A DNA stretch of 64,000 nt from JAWLHK01 sp041690355 [NCBI: bacterium] (GTDB lineage Bacteria; J088; JAWLBW01). The stretch is taken from positions 77,121 through 141,120 of the forward strand of contig JAWLHK010000011.1 of assembly GCA_041690355.1 (NCBI GenBank), read 5' to 3'. The translations under genes were made by a program, and so were the position numbers. The notes below the pieces were generated by a model. The model was not told where the DNA came from and did no database searches. It saw nothing but the letters and a program-made list of their open reading frames with translations. The stretch's first letter is position 1, and each line of letters starts with the position of its first letter. Of this stretch, positions 43,356 through 51,876 are shown piece by piece.

Positions 43356-45746
43356 TCAGAAGAACGTGCCGATCGAGAACTCGAACACGCTGGGGCGTTC
43401 GTCGGGGCGGCGGTTGATGGGATAGCCCCACTCGAACCGCAGGGGGCCCAGCGGGCTGAACCAGCGGAAGCCGAAGCCCGCGCCCATGCGCAACGGATCG
43501 GCGAAGAACGGGTCGGCTTCGGCCCAGGCGTTGCCGGCATCGAAGAAAAGGACCCCTTTGATCCCCGCCTGGGGGAGGATGGGGAAGGTGATTTCGCTGT
43601 TCAGGACGGCCATCTTGTTACCGCCCTGCACGATCTCGACGGGCTGAAAGACGTCGGTGCCCGATCCGCCGGGGATGCGCAGCCGCGGACCCACCTGGCG
43701 GTAGTTATAACCGCGCAGGCTCGTGATGCCGCCCAGGAAGTAGCGTTCGGTGAACGGCAGGCTGCCCCCGACCGTCGAGTTGCCCCAGGCGACCTCGCCG
43801 TGCGTCGAGAAGACGACCCCCAGAAAGAGGTGTTGAAACCAGGTGCCGTTCAGGTTGTACTTGATGAAGCTGTGATCGCCCAGAAAGGCCGGATCGGCCC
43901 ACTCGACGCCGCCCGACAGAATCGAGCCGCCGGTCGGATCGAAGGGATGATTCTTCGTGTTGCGCACGAGCGACGTACCGAGCGAGCCGGTGGCGCCCGT
44001 GCGGAAGAAGTCGGACCCGCCGCCTACGAAATTCGTATACGAGATGTCTTCGTAGCGGTAGGTCGTGTAGAGCCGGGTGTTCAGAAAGATGAGGTAGCCG
44101 GCGTTGATGCGGCCGCCGACACTCTCCTGCGTGTACTCGAGGTACTGCCGGCTGCTGTTGAAGACGTCGACCCCCAGGCTCCAGTTGCTGTCGAGAAAGT
44201 GCGGGTCGGTGTAGCTGATCGTATAGTATTGCCGGCGCGCGCCGAACTCGGCGTTCGCGTTGAGGCGGATGCCGTAGCCGAGCAGGTTGCCGAAGCTGAC
44301 CTGGCCGATGCCGAGGAACTTGTCGAGCGAGTTGAACCCGACGCCCACGCTGAGCGTGCCGGTCGAGCGCTCCTTGACCTCGATGATGACGTCGATCTTG
44401 TCTCCGGTCGTACCCGCCGGTTCGGTCGAGAAGTTGACCTCTTCGAAGAAGCCGAGCGCAAAGACCCGCTCGCGGCTGCGGCGCAGCTGAGTACCGTCGA
44501 AGAGCTGCCCCTCGACCACCAGCAGCTCGCGGCGGATGACCTTGTCGCGCGTCTTCGTGTTGCCGCGGATGCGGATCTGGTTGATGTAGGTCAGGTTGCC
44601 CTTGTCGACGTCGAAGGTCAGATCGACGATGCGGCTCGCGTCGTCGATGTCGGTGAGCGGCGCAACCGAGACGAATGCATAGCCGACGTCCTGGTACTGT
44701 TCGCTGACCCCCTGCACGTCGGCGCCGAGCCTCTCGCGGCTGAAGGGTAGCCCCGGCTGGGTCTGAAACGCCCGGCGCATCTTGCCCTCGTCGAAGATGA
44801 GCTCGCCCTGGAGCTTGACGTCGCCCACGAAGTACTGCGGACCTTCTTCAATGCGGTAGGTGACGCTGACCGATTTGCGATCGGGCGACAGGTAGGCGCT
44901 CGGCGGCGCGACGCGAATCTTGATGTAGCCGTGGTTCAGGTAGAAATTGGTGAGCATCTCGACGTCGCGGGCGAGGCTCCCCTCTTTGAAAACTCCCGAG
45001 TCGGTCAGAAAGCTGAAGAGGCCGTCTTCTTTCGTCTCGATGATTTCGGCGAGCCGCTCGCTTGAGAAGACGTCGTTGCCGATGAAGGTAATCCGGTTGA
45101 CGGAGACCTTGAGGTTTTCTTCGATGCGGAAGTGGACCGAGACCTCGTGGTTCGGCAGCCGCGTCGTCTCGGCGTAGACCTGCGTGAAGTTGTATCCCTT
45201 CTCGACGTACAGGTCCTTGATCCGATCCGACACCCGGCGCAGGCGGTTCATGTCGAGCATGGACCGCAGCGGCACGTCGATGACTTCCTGAATCTTCTCG
45301 TCTTCGATCTCGTGGTTGCCCGAGAAGGTAACCGAGCGCACGATCGGGCGCTCTTCGAAGCTATAGACCAGGCGCACGGCCCCTTCGCCGGCGGGCTCGG
45401 TGGTCACGCGCACATCTTCAAAGTACCCCAGGCCGTAGAGCCGGCGGATGTCTTCGGCGATCAGATCGCGCTGCAGCGGCACACCGTTGCCCTGCTGTAG
45501 ATTGAGCCGCACCGTGTCTTCTTCGATGCGCTGCAGCCCTTCGATGCGCACGCCGCGCACGAGAGGCCCCTCGGGTGGCGCACCGTCTTCGGGAACGGGC
45601 TCGATCGGCGCCTCGTCGGTCGGCTTGATCAGGGGAAGGCTGTCAGCCGGCGCCCCGGGCGCAGGCGCGGCCTCTTCGGGGGCCATCTGGGCACGGGCGG
45701 GCGCGCCCGAAACCAGAAGCAGGAGGATGGCGGCGAATACGCGCAT
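43356..45746 (-). CDS. bamA: outer-membrane protein assembly factor BamA
   Basis: A 796-aa Omp85 protein. Seen: signal peptide ([20 protein letters not shown]), a Pro/Ala/Glu linker, five POTRA domains (first VRGVRIEGLQRIEEDTVRLN; others IRSVTF-, VNRITFIGN-, YFVGDVKLQG-, INQIRIRGNTKTRDKVIRRE-type openings), then a 16-strand barrel with the conserved RGYNYRQVGPR loop (VRGF-like region) and C-terminal FSIGTFF. Start overlaps the lolD stop (TGATG). Confidence 0.96.
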   Translation of the reverse strand: MRVFAAILLLLVSGAPARAQMAPEEAAPAPGAPADSLPLIKPTDEAPIEPVPEDGAPPEGPLVRGVRIEGLQRIEEDTVRLNLQQGNGVPLQRDLIAEDIRRLYGLGYFEDVRVTTEPAGEGAVRLVYSFEERPIVRSVTFSGNHEIEDEKIQEVIDVPLRSMLDMNRLRRVSDRIKDLYVEKGYNFTQVYAETTRLPNHEVSVHFRIEENLKVSVNRITFIGNDVFSSERLAEIIETKEDGLFSFLTDSGVFKEGSLARDVEMLTNFYLNHGYIKIRVAPPSAYLSPDRKSVSVTYRIEEGPQYFVGDVKLQGELIFDEGKMRRAFQTQPGLPFSRERLGADVQGVSEQYQDVGYAFVSVAPLTDIDDASRIVDLTFDVDKGNLTYINQIRIRGNTKTRDKVIRRELLVVEGQLFDGTQLRRSRERVFALGFFEEVNFSTEPAGTTGDKIDVIIEVKERSTGTLSVGVGFNSLDKFLGIGQVSFGNLLGYGIRLNANAEFGARRQYYTISYTDPHFLDSNWSLGVDVFNSSRQYLEYTQESVGGRINAGYLIFLNTRLYTTYRYEDISYTNFVGGGSDFFRTGATGSLGTSLVRNTKNHPFDPTGGSILSGGVEWADPAFLGDHSFIKYNLNGTWFQHLFLGVVFSTHGEVAWGNSTVGGSLPFTERYFLGGITSLRGYNYRQVGPRLRIPGGSGTDVFQPVEIVQGGNKMAVLNSEITFPILPQAGIKGVLFFDAGNAWAEADPFFADPLRMGAGFGFRWFSPLGPLRFEWGYPINRRPDERPSVFEFSIGTFF

Positions 45747-46432
45747 CAGCCCAGCTCCTCGTCGATGCGGCCGGCGACCATGCGCACGCAGCGGGTCATC
45801 CGTTCGGCCAGCGCCGGGTTGTGCGTCACGATGATCATCGTCAGGTTGCGCCTTTCATTGAGCTGCACGAGCAGTTCGTGCACCCGATCGGCCGTCTCGA
45901 TATCCAGATTGCCGGTCGGCTCGTCGGCCAGGAGCAGACGCGGGGCCCGCACGAGCGCACGGGCGATGGCCACCCGCTGCTGCTCGCCCCCCGAGAGCTC
46001 GCCCGGCTTGTGGGTCACCCGGTGGCCGAGCCCGACCTCTTCGAGAAGTCCACCGGCGCGCAAGGCCGCCGCCTTTCGACTCTCGCCCCCGATGAGCAAC
46101 GGCATCATGACATTTTCCAGCGCGGTGAACTCGGGCAACAGGTGGTGGAACTGAAAAACGAAGCCGACAGAACGGTTCCGGAAAGAGGCCAGCTCGCGGT
46201 CGGGGGTGCCGGTCAGGCGCTCGTCGCCGAACCAGATGGTGCCGGTGTCGGGAACGTCGAGGGCCCCAAGCACGTGGAGCAGCGTCGACTTGCCCACGCC
46301 CGAGACACCCAGAATGCCCAGCCGCTCGCCCTCGGCGACCGCCAGATCGACGCCGCGCAGGACTTCGACGCGCGAAGCCCCTTCACCGTAGGTTTTATAC
46401 AGCCCCTCGACACGGAGCAGTGGACTGGCCAT
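45746..46432 (-). CDS. lolD: LolD-type ABC transporter ATPase
   Basis: A 228-aa ABC ATPase. Seen: Walker [12 protein letters not shown] loop, signature [15 protein letters not shown], Walker [13 protein letters not shown], His switch [11 protein letters not shown]. High similarity in style to LolD (MacB-like), which powers lipoprotein release with LolC/LolE. No lolC/E permease is next to it; upstream is a 421-bp gap. Coupled to bamA. Confidence 0.9.
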   Translation of the reverse strand: MASPLLRVEGLYKTYGEGASRVEVLRGVDLAVAEGERLGILGVSGVGKSTLLHVLGALDVPDTGTIWFGDERLTGTPDRELASFRNRSVGFVFQFHHLLPEFTALENVMMPLLIGGESRKAAALRAGGLLEEVGLGHRVTHKPGELSGGEQQRVAIARALVRAPRLLLADEPTGNLDIETADRVHELLVQLNERRNLTMIIVTHNPALAERMTRCVRMVAGRIDEELG

Positions 46433-46769
46433 GGGCGCGGCAGATTCTCTCCGGAGGCGAGTCCGGCGTACGGGACGAACCGACGGCCGACAGCTTCAGG
46501 ACCGGTCGCATCCCGACCCGTCGGCCACGGCGCGACGAAAGAGTAAAAGCTTAATAAGTACCAGAAGATACGTCATCTGTCAAGCGGTCAGAGGGGGTGT
46601 GGCCGCCCACAAAAGGGGCGGGACGAGGCCTGCCGCGAAGGGCGGTGGCCGCACCCGCGCCGTTGCCGCCCTTTCTCCGGCGCGCCCCGGCGCGAAGGCG
46701 AGCCCTCCCCGTCTGGCACCCGCCTTGCCGGACCCGCCGGCCTGTGCCGGCGTAAGCTCCGGTTCTCGC

Positions 46770-46797
46770 TTGAAAAATCGGCGGCGGGTGCTAAAAT
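46770..46797 (+). promoter_or_regulatory. promoter of FmdB-family gene
   Basis: TTGAAA (46770-46775), a 16-bp spacer, TAAAAT (46792-46797). Transcription would start at about 46804, inside the CIRCE-like operator. Confidence 0.65.
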
Positions 46798-46823
46798 TAG
46801 CACTAAGAACCCGCGAGTGCCAG
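46797..46823 (+). promoter_or_regulatory. CIRCE-like HrcA operator
   Basis: TTAGCACTA, 9 bases, GAGTGCCAG. The CIRCE consensus is TTAGCACTC-N9-GAGTGCTAA, so 15 of 18 positions match with exact spacing. The left half also forms a second palindrome GTGCTAA-AA-TTAGCAC (46788-46803) that covers the -10. Position at the transcription start fits HrcA repression. Confidence 0.7.
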
Positions 46824-46853
46824 ACTCCCGGGCCTTCCACAAGGAGTGCCGCC

Positions 46854-47117
46854 ATGCCGATTTATGAATATCAGTGCGAGGCCAAAGGCTGCGGGCACGT
46901 GTTTGACGCGCTGCAGAAATTCAGTGACGCGCCGATCTCGGTCTGCCCCAAGTGCAAGAAGAAGAAGGTGAAGAAGCTCGTCTCGGCCTCGGCCTTCGTG
47001 CTCAAGGGGAGCGGCTGGTATCAGACCGACATCGCCCGCAAGGAGAAGGCCCGCAAGGGCGAGAAGACGTCCGACGCCGGCGAGGCCCCGTCGACCAAGG
47101 AGCCGGCCGCCGTCTGA
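46854..47117 (+). CDS. FmdB-family zinc-ribbon protein
   Basis: An 87-aa protein. Seen: MPIYEYQCEAKGCGHVFDAL, then CPKCKKKKVKKLVSA, the FmdB/zinc-ribbon CxxxC...CxxC pattern, and FVLKGSGWYQTDI near the middle, all diagnostic. The C-terminal 25 residues are Lys/Glu-rich and disordered. Function of the family is unclear (putative regulator or metallo-adaptor). Start ATG 46854 has AAGGAG. Its upstream CIRCE-like operator suggests heat-shock control. Ends in its own terminator. Confidence 0.92.
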   Translation: MPIYEYQCEAKGCGHVFDALQKFSDAPISVCPKCKKKKVKKLVSASAFVLKGSGWYQTDIARKEKARKGEKTSDAGEAPSTKEPAAV

Positions 47118-47158
47118 GCGGAGAGCGCACGTTTCCGGAATTTCCGATTCCGCCCCTC

Positions 47159-47184
47159 GCGCCCGGCAGCCCCGGGCGCTTTTT
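47159..47184 (+). terminator. rho-independent terminator after FmdB-family gene
   Basis: Arms GCGCCCGG (47159-47166) and CCGGGCGC (47172-47179), then TTTTT. Confidence 0.88.
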
Positions 47185-47209
47185 GTATCCGCGGATGCCG
47201 GCTGGGGCG

Positions 47210-47611
47210 TCAGTTGGGGAGGGTACCCTGGCGCACGGTGAGCAGCTCGTCGACGCGCCCGCGCAGGGCGGCCAGGCTGAACGGCTTCACGATGTAATCT
47301 TCGGCCTGGGCCAGCCCGCGCCGGATGTCTTCCTGGCCCGCGCGCGCCGACATCATGACGACGGGAATGTCACGCGTGGCCGGATTTTCCTTGAGCAATT
47401 CGCAGAGGCGGAACCCGTCGACCCAGCTCATCATGACGTCGAGCAGGATCAGGTCGGCCCTGAGCAGTCCCACGTCGCGCACCAGGCTGAGCGGCGACAT
47501 GCAGACGCCCACTTCATAGCCGACGGCCTCGAAGAAGGTACGCAACATCTGACAGATGCTCTCATCGTCGTCGACGATAAGAATCCGTGGCTTCCGGGGA
47601 AGCGAGGTCAT
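47210..47611 (-). CDS. receiver-only response regulator
   Basis: A 133-aa CheY-like protein. Seen: LIVDDDESICQML, phospho-acceptor Asp58 in LILLDVMMSWVDG (the usual MP after the Asp is MSW here), Ser in VVMMSARAG, Lys in DYIVKPFSLAALRGRV. No output domain. Monocistronic, with promoter and palindrome upstream. Confidence 0.9.
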   Translation of the reverse strand: MTSLPRKPRILIVDDDESICQMLRTFFEAVGYEVGVCMSPLSLVRDVGLLRADLILLDVMMSWVDGFRLCELLKENPATRDIPVVMMSARAGQEDIRRGLAQAEDYIVKPFSLAALRGRVDELLTVRQGTLPN

Positions 47612-47705
47612 ACGACAAAATCCCGTTGTGGCAGGGTATGGAAGAAGTTCCCGGTCGGATGGTAGCGAAGCTGCAACGCGCGGCGGGGAACTCTCTGTTG
47701 CCCCC

Positions 47706-47735
47706 AGTCTAAAACGATTGCTCGGCCGAAGTCAA
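47706..47735 (-). promoter_or_regulatory. promoter of response regulator at 47.2 kb
   Basis: Minus strand TTGACT (47735-47730), an 18-bp spacer, TAGACT (47711-47706). Confidence 0.55.
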
Positions 47736-47743
47736 TCGCGAAA

Positions 47744-47761
47744 CGTGACGCAGCGGTCACG
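47744..47761. promoter_or_regulatory. palindrome upstream of response-regulator promoter
   Basis: CGTGAC, GCAGCG, GTCACG: perfect 6-bp arms around 6 bp, placed 8 bp upstream of the -35, where an activator would bind. Shares GTGAC half-sites with the site at 53.62 kb. Confidence 0.4.
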
Positions 47762-47831
47762 ATTTTCTGACGCATTGCGTTTCGAGAAGAATCTGTCCCA
47801 AAAAGCGCAGAACCGGCTTCAAGCGGCGGGC

Positions 47832-48524
47832 TCAGGCGCCCCCGGTCAGATCCTGCAACAACGTATCCATCTGCCGGTTCATGACCGCGAAGCGCGTCGG
47901 AGCCCCCGCGCGGATTTCGGCCTCGTGCTGGACATACCGGCCCGGAATCAGTTCGCCGCGCCCGTTCGCGAGCATGTCTTCGAGCCCCGCCGGGGTCGTC
48001 TCGAGATGAAACTGCAGGCCGACCACCCGGCGACCGAGGCGAAACGCCTGGTTGCGGCAGGCATCGCTCTCGGCCAGGCGCACGGCTCCGGGGGGCAGGT
48101 CGAAGGTTTCGCCGTGCCAGTGAAAGACATCGAGCGTATCGGGGAGACGCCAGCCGCCCGCGGGCGCCGTATCAACGGACCGCACCGGAAACCACCCGAT
48201 CTCCTTCTGCCCGTTCGGGGCGACGCGGGCCCCCAGGGCCGCCGCGATGAGCTGCGCCCCCAGACAGATGCCGAGCACCGCCTTGCCGAGACCGATGGCT
48301 TCGGCGACGAAGCGTTTCTCGGCGGCGAGCCAGGCATGCGCGGCCTCGTCGTTGACGCTCATCGGACCGCCCAGGATGACGAGGAGATCCAGGTGCGCCG
48401 GTTCGGGGAGCGAATCGGATTCGAAGAATGCCGTCCGCGTGACCTGCCAGCCCCCCGCGGTCAGCCACGCGCCGATGCTGCCCGGCCCTTCGTAGGGTAC
48501 ATGCTGCAGGATGTGGGCGTGCAT
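47832..48524 (-). CDS. class I glutamine amidotransferase-like protein
   Basis: A 230-aa GATase1-fold protein of the GMP-synthase-like, stand-alone type. Seen: LVILGGPMSVND, nucleophile Cys in GKAVLGICLGAQLIAAALGA, His/Glu in VVGLQFHLETT. The triad is intact. ATG 48524 with GGGGAAG upstream is preferred. Such single-domain proteins may hydrolyse glutamine or gamma-glutamyl compounds; substrate unknown. 41 bp downstream of aroA on the same strand. Confidence 0.88.
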   Translation of the reverse strand: MHAHILQHVPYEGPGSIGAWLTAGGWQVTRTAFFESDSLPEPAHLDLLVILGGPMSVNDEAAHAWLAAEKRFVAEAIGLGKAVLGICLGAQLIAAALGARVAPNGQKEIGWFPVRSVDTAPAGGWRLPDTLDVFHWHGETFDLPPGAVRLAESDACRNQAFRLGRRVVGLQFHLETTPAGLEDMLANGRGELIPGRYVQHEAEIRAGAPTRFAVMNRQMDTLLQDLTGGA

Positions 48525-48565
48525 GCGAACTTCCCCTTCTGGTGGACGTGAAGACTGGGCCGCCC

Positions 48566-49852
48566 TTACCGGGCCAGACGCCGCAGGTCCTGCGTGAAGC
48601 CCGGATAGGAAATGGCGACCATGTCGAAGTGAGCGATCTTGACCGGCCCCGTGGCGACCTGCGCGGCCACGGCCAGGCTCATGGCCACGCGGTGATCGTG
48701 GTAGCTCTCGCATTCGCCGCCGCGCAGCGGTGCCCCCCCCCGGATGACCATGCCGTCGGTGAGCTCTTCGACGTCGGCGCCGAGCTTGAGCAGCTCGCTC
48801 GTCATCGCGCGGATGCGATCGGTTTCCTTGACGCGCAGCTCCTCGGCTCCCGTGATGCGCGTCTCTCCTTCGGCCTGTGTGGCCGCCACGGCGAGAACGG
48901 GAAACTCATCGATGGCACGCACGACGACGTCGCCCGAAACTTCGACCCCCTTGAGGGCGCTTGCGCGCACTTCGATGTCGGCCACCGGTTCTCCCGCCTG
49001 CTCGCGCAGGTTCACGAGACGGATGTCGCCCCCCATCTGCCGCAGGATGTCGACGATGCCCGTGCGCGTCGGGTTCACCCCCACGCCGCGCAGGACCAGC
49101 TCGCTGCCGGGCACGATGAGCCCGGCGACGAGAAAGAAGGCCGCCGACGAGATGTCGCCGGGCGCCTGCAGGGTCTGTCCGTGCAGGCGCTGGCCGGGCG
49201 AGAGAATGACGGTGTGGCCGTCGATGCGCAGATCGGCGCCCAGAAAGCGCAGCATGCGTTCGGTGTGATCGCGCGAGGGGCCCGGCTCGACCACCGCCGT
49301 GTCGCCCTCGGCCGTCAGCCCCGCGAGAAGCAGCGCGCTCTTGACCTGGGCGCTGGCCACCTTGAGCTCGATGCGGCGGCCCGAAAGCCGGCGGCCCGAG
49401 ATGGCCAGCGGCGCCTTGGTGTCGCCCTGGCGGCCGTGGATGACCGCCCCCATCTGCCGCAGCGGATCGATGACCCGGCGCATGGGCCGGCGGCGAAGAA
49501 ACTCGTCGCCGGTGAGCACGGTAAAGAAGTCCTGGGCGGCGAGCAGGCCGCTCAGAATGCGCATGGTCGTGCCGCTGTTACCGGCGTCGAGCACGTCGTC
49601 GGGCTCGCGCAGGCCGTGCAGGCCCACGCCGTGCACCTCGAGCGTGCGCGCATCGATCTCGTCGACCACGACTCCCATGCCCCGCAGGCACGCGACCGTC
49701 GAGCGGTTGTCGCCGCCGCCCGAGAAGTTCTCGATGCGCGTGCGCCCCTCGGCGATGCCGCCGAGCATGACGGCCCGGTGGCAGATCGACTTGTCGCCGG
49801 GAAAGGAGAGTTCGCCGCGCAGGGGGCCGAGGGCTTCAAAAGTGGTCGACAC
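48566..49852 (-). CDS. aroA: 3-phosphoshikimate 1-carboxyvinyltransferase (EPSP synthase)
   Basis: A 428-aa shikimate-pathway enzyme. Seen: FPGDKSICHRAVMLG (GDKS motif for phosphoshikimate), LDAGNSGTTMRILSG (PEP site), RPMRRVIDPLRQMGA, and EELRVKETDRI. Class I/II signature details cannot be settled by eye. GTG start at 49852. Downstream of tyrA in the order pheA-hisC-tyrA-aroA. Confidence 0.96.
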   Translation of the reverse strand: MSTTFEALGPLRGELSFPGDKSICHRAVMLGGIAEGRTRIENFSGGGDNRSTVACLRGMGVVVDEIDARTLEVHGVGLHGLREPDDVLDAGNSGTTMRILSGLLAAQDFFTVLTGDEFLRRRPMRRVIDPLRQMGAVIHGRQGDTKAPLAISGRRLSGRRIELKVASAQVKSALLLAGLTAEGDTAVVEPGPSRDHTERMLRFLGADLRIDGHTVILSPGQRLHGQTLQAPGDISSAAFFLVAGLIVPGSELVLRGVGVNPTRTGIVDILRQMGGDIRLVNLREQAGEPVADIEVRASALKGVEVSGDVVVRAIDEFPVLAVAATQAEGETRITGAEELRVKETDRIRAMTSELLKLGADVEELTDGMVIRGGAPLRGGECESYHDHRVAMSLAVAAQVATGPVKIAHFDMVAISYPGFTQDLRRLAR

Positions 49853-49874
49853 GATAGTTCCGCAAGAGAGAAGT

Positions 49875-50750
49875 TCAGGTACGTTCCGGATTGACGACGC
49901 CGTCGCGGGTCGCTTTGGCTCGCGCGAAGTAGGCCTCGAGCCCCGCCGCGTCGCCGGCTTCGACGAGGGCGGTCAAATCGGCCAGCTGCCGCGCGTAGGC
50001 GTGCAGCGCGCGCAGCAGCTCGTCGCGGTTGTCGAGGGCGATGTCGCGCCACATGACCGGGTCGCTCGAAGCGATGCGTGTGAAGTCCTTGAAGCCCCCC
50101 GCGGCGTAGCGCAGGATGGGCAGGCCTGCGTCGTGCTGGAGGCGCGAGACGGTTTCGACCAGGGCAAAGGCCACGGCGTGCGGCAGGTGGCTCACGGCGG
50201 CAAAGACGGCGTCGTGCCGCTGCGGGCTCATGATTTCGACCTCGGCCCCGGCCGCCGTCCACATGGCGCGCACCCGCTCGACGGCCGCGGGGGGCGTCTG
50301 CTCCTCGGGCGTGAGAATCGTGCGGCGCCCGTCGAAGAGTTCCGCAAACGCGGCCCCTGCCCCGCTCTTCTCGGTGCCCGCGATGGGGTGACCGGGAACG
50401 AAAGCGGGACCTTCGCCGCCGTACCGGGCCCGCAGCGCCGCGGCAATATGCGACTTGGTTGACGCGCCGTCGGTCACGACGGCGTCGCGGCGCAGGGCGT
50501 CGTACATTGCTTCAGCCACGCCCACGACCGTCTGGGCCGGGGTGGCGATGAAGACGACGTCTGCGTCGCGAACCCCTTCGCGCGGATCGGAGGTATACCG
50601 GTCTATAATACCGCGCGCCCGGGCAAGTTCGAGATTTTCGGAAGATCGGCCGACCCCCACGATCTCGCGCACGGCCCCCGCCCGGCGCAGGGCGAGGCCG
50701 AGCGAGCCGCCGATGAGACCGACGCCGACGATGGCAAGCCGTTCAATCAT
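49875..50750 (-). CDS. tyrA: prephenate dehydrogenase
   Basis: A 291-aa NAD(P)-dependent enzyme for tyrosine synthesis. Seen: IVGVGLIGGSLGLAL (Rossmann), VFIATPAQTV, TDGASTKSHIA, PGHPIAGTEKSG (catalytic His), and VSHLPHAVAFALVE. No ACT or chorismate-mutase domain. Could act on arogenate instead. Overlaps hisC by 4 bp. Confidence 0.94.
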   Translation of the reverse strand: MIERLAIVGVGLIGGSLGLALRRAGAVREIVGVGRSSENLELARARGIIDRYTSDPREGVRDADVVFIATPAQTVVGVAEAMYDALRRDAVVTDGASTKSHIAAALRARYGGEGPAFVPGHPIAGTEKSGAGAAFAELFDGRRTILTPEEQTPPAAVERVRAMWTAAGAEVEIMSPQRHDAVFAAVSHLPHAVAFALVETVSRLQHDAGLPILRYAAGGFKDFTRIASSDPVMWRDIALDNRDELLRALHAYARQLADLTALVEAGDAAGLEAYFARAKATRDGVVNPERT

Positions 50751-51844
50751 GCCAGCGTGGGGAGCACGGCTTCGAGCGCGTCGACGAAGCGCCGGTTCTC
50801 TTCGGGCGTTCCCACGTTGATGCGGAAGTACTCGGGGAGCCCGTAGTTGTCGAGCGGCCGCACGATGACGCCGACGCGAAGCAGGCGCTCGTAGATCTGG
50901 CGACCGGGCACGGGGCCCTTGATGAGAAAGAAGTTCGTCACCGTCGGCACGTACGTCAGGCCGAGGCGTTGCAGTTCCGCATACAGATACGCGAGGCCGT
51001 CGCTGTTGTTGCGCCGTGAATGCTCGACGAATTCGTCATCGTCGAGGGCGGCCACGCCCGCAACCTGCGCCAGCGAGTTGACGTTGAACGGCTGGCGCAC
51101 CCGGTTGATGTATCCGACGATCGACGGGTGCGCGACGCCGAAGCCGAGGCGCACGCCCGCCAGCCCGTAAATCTTCGAGAAGGTGCGCAGGACGATCAGG
51201 TTGGCGTGCTCGCGCAGGTAGTCGAGCCCGTTCGGATAGTCGGCCGCCTCGACGAACTCGAGGTAGGCTTCGTCGACGACGACGAGGCAGTCTTCGGGCA
51301 CCCGCGCGAGAAAGGCCTCGAAGGCATCCCGCGCATAGTAGGTTCCGGTCGGGTTGTTCGGATTCGTGAGAAAAATGATTTTCGTGCGCGGCGTGATGGC
51401 CTCGGCGATCGCTTCGAGGTCGAACGTCAGGTCGCGCATGGGGACCTCGGTGATCCGCCCACCCACGGCCTGCGTGATGATCGCGTAGACGGCAAACGAC
51501 GTCCTGCTCGTGAGCACCTCTTCATCGCGGCCGAGAAACGTGCGCAGGATGAGTTCGATGAGTTCGTTCGAGCCGGTGCCCAGCGCGAACCAGTCGTCGG
51601 GAAAGCCGTACTTCTCGGCGAGCTTGCGGCGCAAGTAGAAGCCGCTCCCGTCGGGATACCGGTGCAGGTGCGGCAACGCGGCCTGCATGGCGGCGACCGC
51701 CTTGGGCGAGGGGCCGAGCGGATTCTCGTTGGAAGCGAGCTTGATGGAATTGCGCACGCCCAGTTCGCGCTCCAGCTCCTCAATGGGCTTGCCGGGCGGG
51801 TACGGAATGAGGGATTCGATGTTCGGGGGAACGAGTTTTTTCAC
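50747..51844 (-). CDS. hisC: histidinol-phosphate/aromatic aminotransferase
   Basis: A 365-aa PLP aminotransferase of the HisC group. Seen: IKLASNENPLGPSPKAV, FLTNPNNPTGTYY, VVDEAYLEF, and PLP lysine in RTFSKIYGLAGVRLGFGVA. Placed between pheA and tyrA, it may serve as the aromatic-amino-acid (prephenate or phenylpyruvate) aminotransferase; dual His/aromatic use is well known. Overlaps tyrA by 4 bp. Confidence 0.92.
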   Translation of the reverse strand: MKKLVPPNIESLIPYPPGKPIEELERELGVRNSIKLASNENPLGPSPKAVAAMQAALPHLHRYPDGSGFYLRRKLAEKYGFPDDWFALGTGSNELIELILRTFLGRDEEVLTSRTSFAVYAIITQAVGGRITEVPMRDLTFDLEAIAEAITPRTKIIFLTNPNNPTGTYYARDAFEAFLARVPEDCLVVVDEAYLEFVEAADYPNGLDYLREHANLIVLRTFSKIYGLAGVRLGFGVAHPSIVGYINRVRQPFNVNSLAQVAGVAALDDDEFVEHSRRNNSDGLAYLYAELQRLGLTYVPTVTNFFLIKGPVPGRQIYERLLRVGVIVRPLDNYGLPEYFRINVGTPEENRRFVDALEAVLPTLA

Positions 51845-51876
51845 GTCAGTCCTTCAACGCAGAAAAGAATGGAACC

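Larger units (their letters stand above)
46433..46853. other. 421-bp divergent intergenic region lolD/fmdB-family gene
   Basis: On the lolD side there is an AT-richer patch with a perfect minus-strand TTGACA (46583-46578) but no convincing -10. On the right side lie the CIRCE-like promoter and operator described separately. The GC-rich middle (46590-46765) holds nothing I recognise. Confidence 0.6.
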
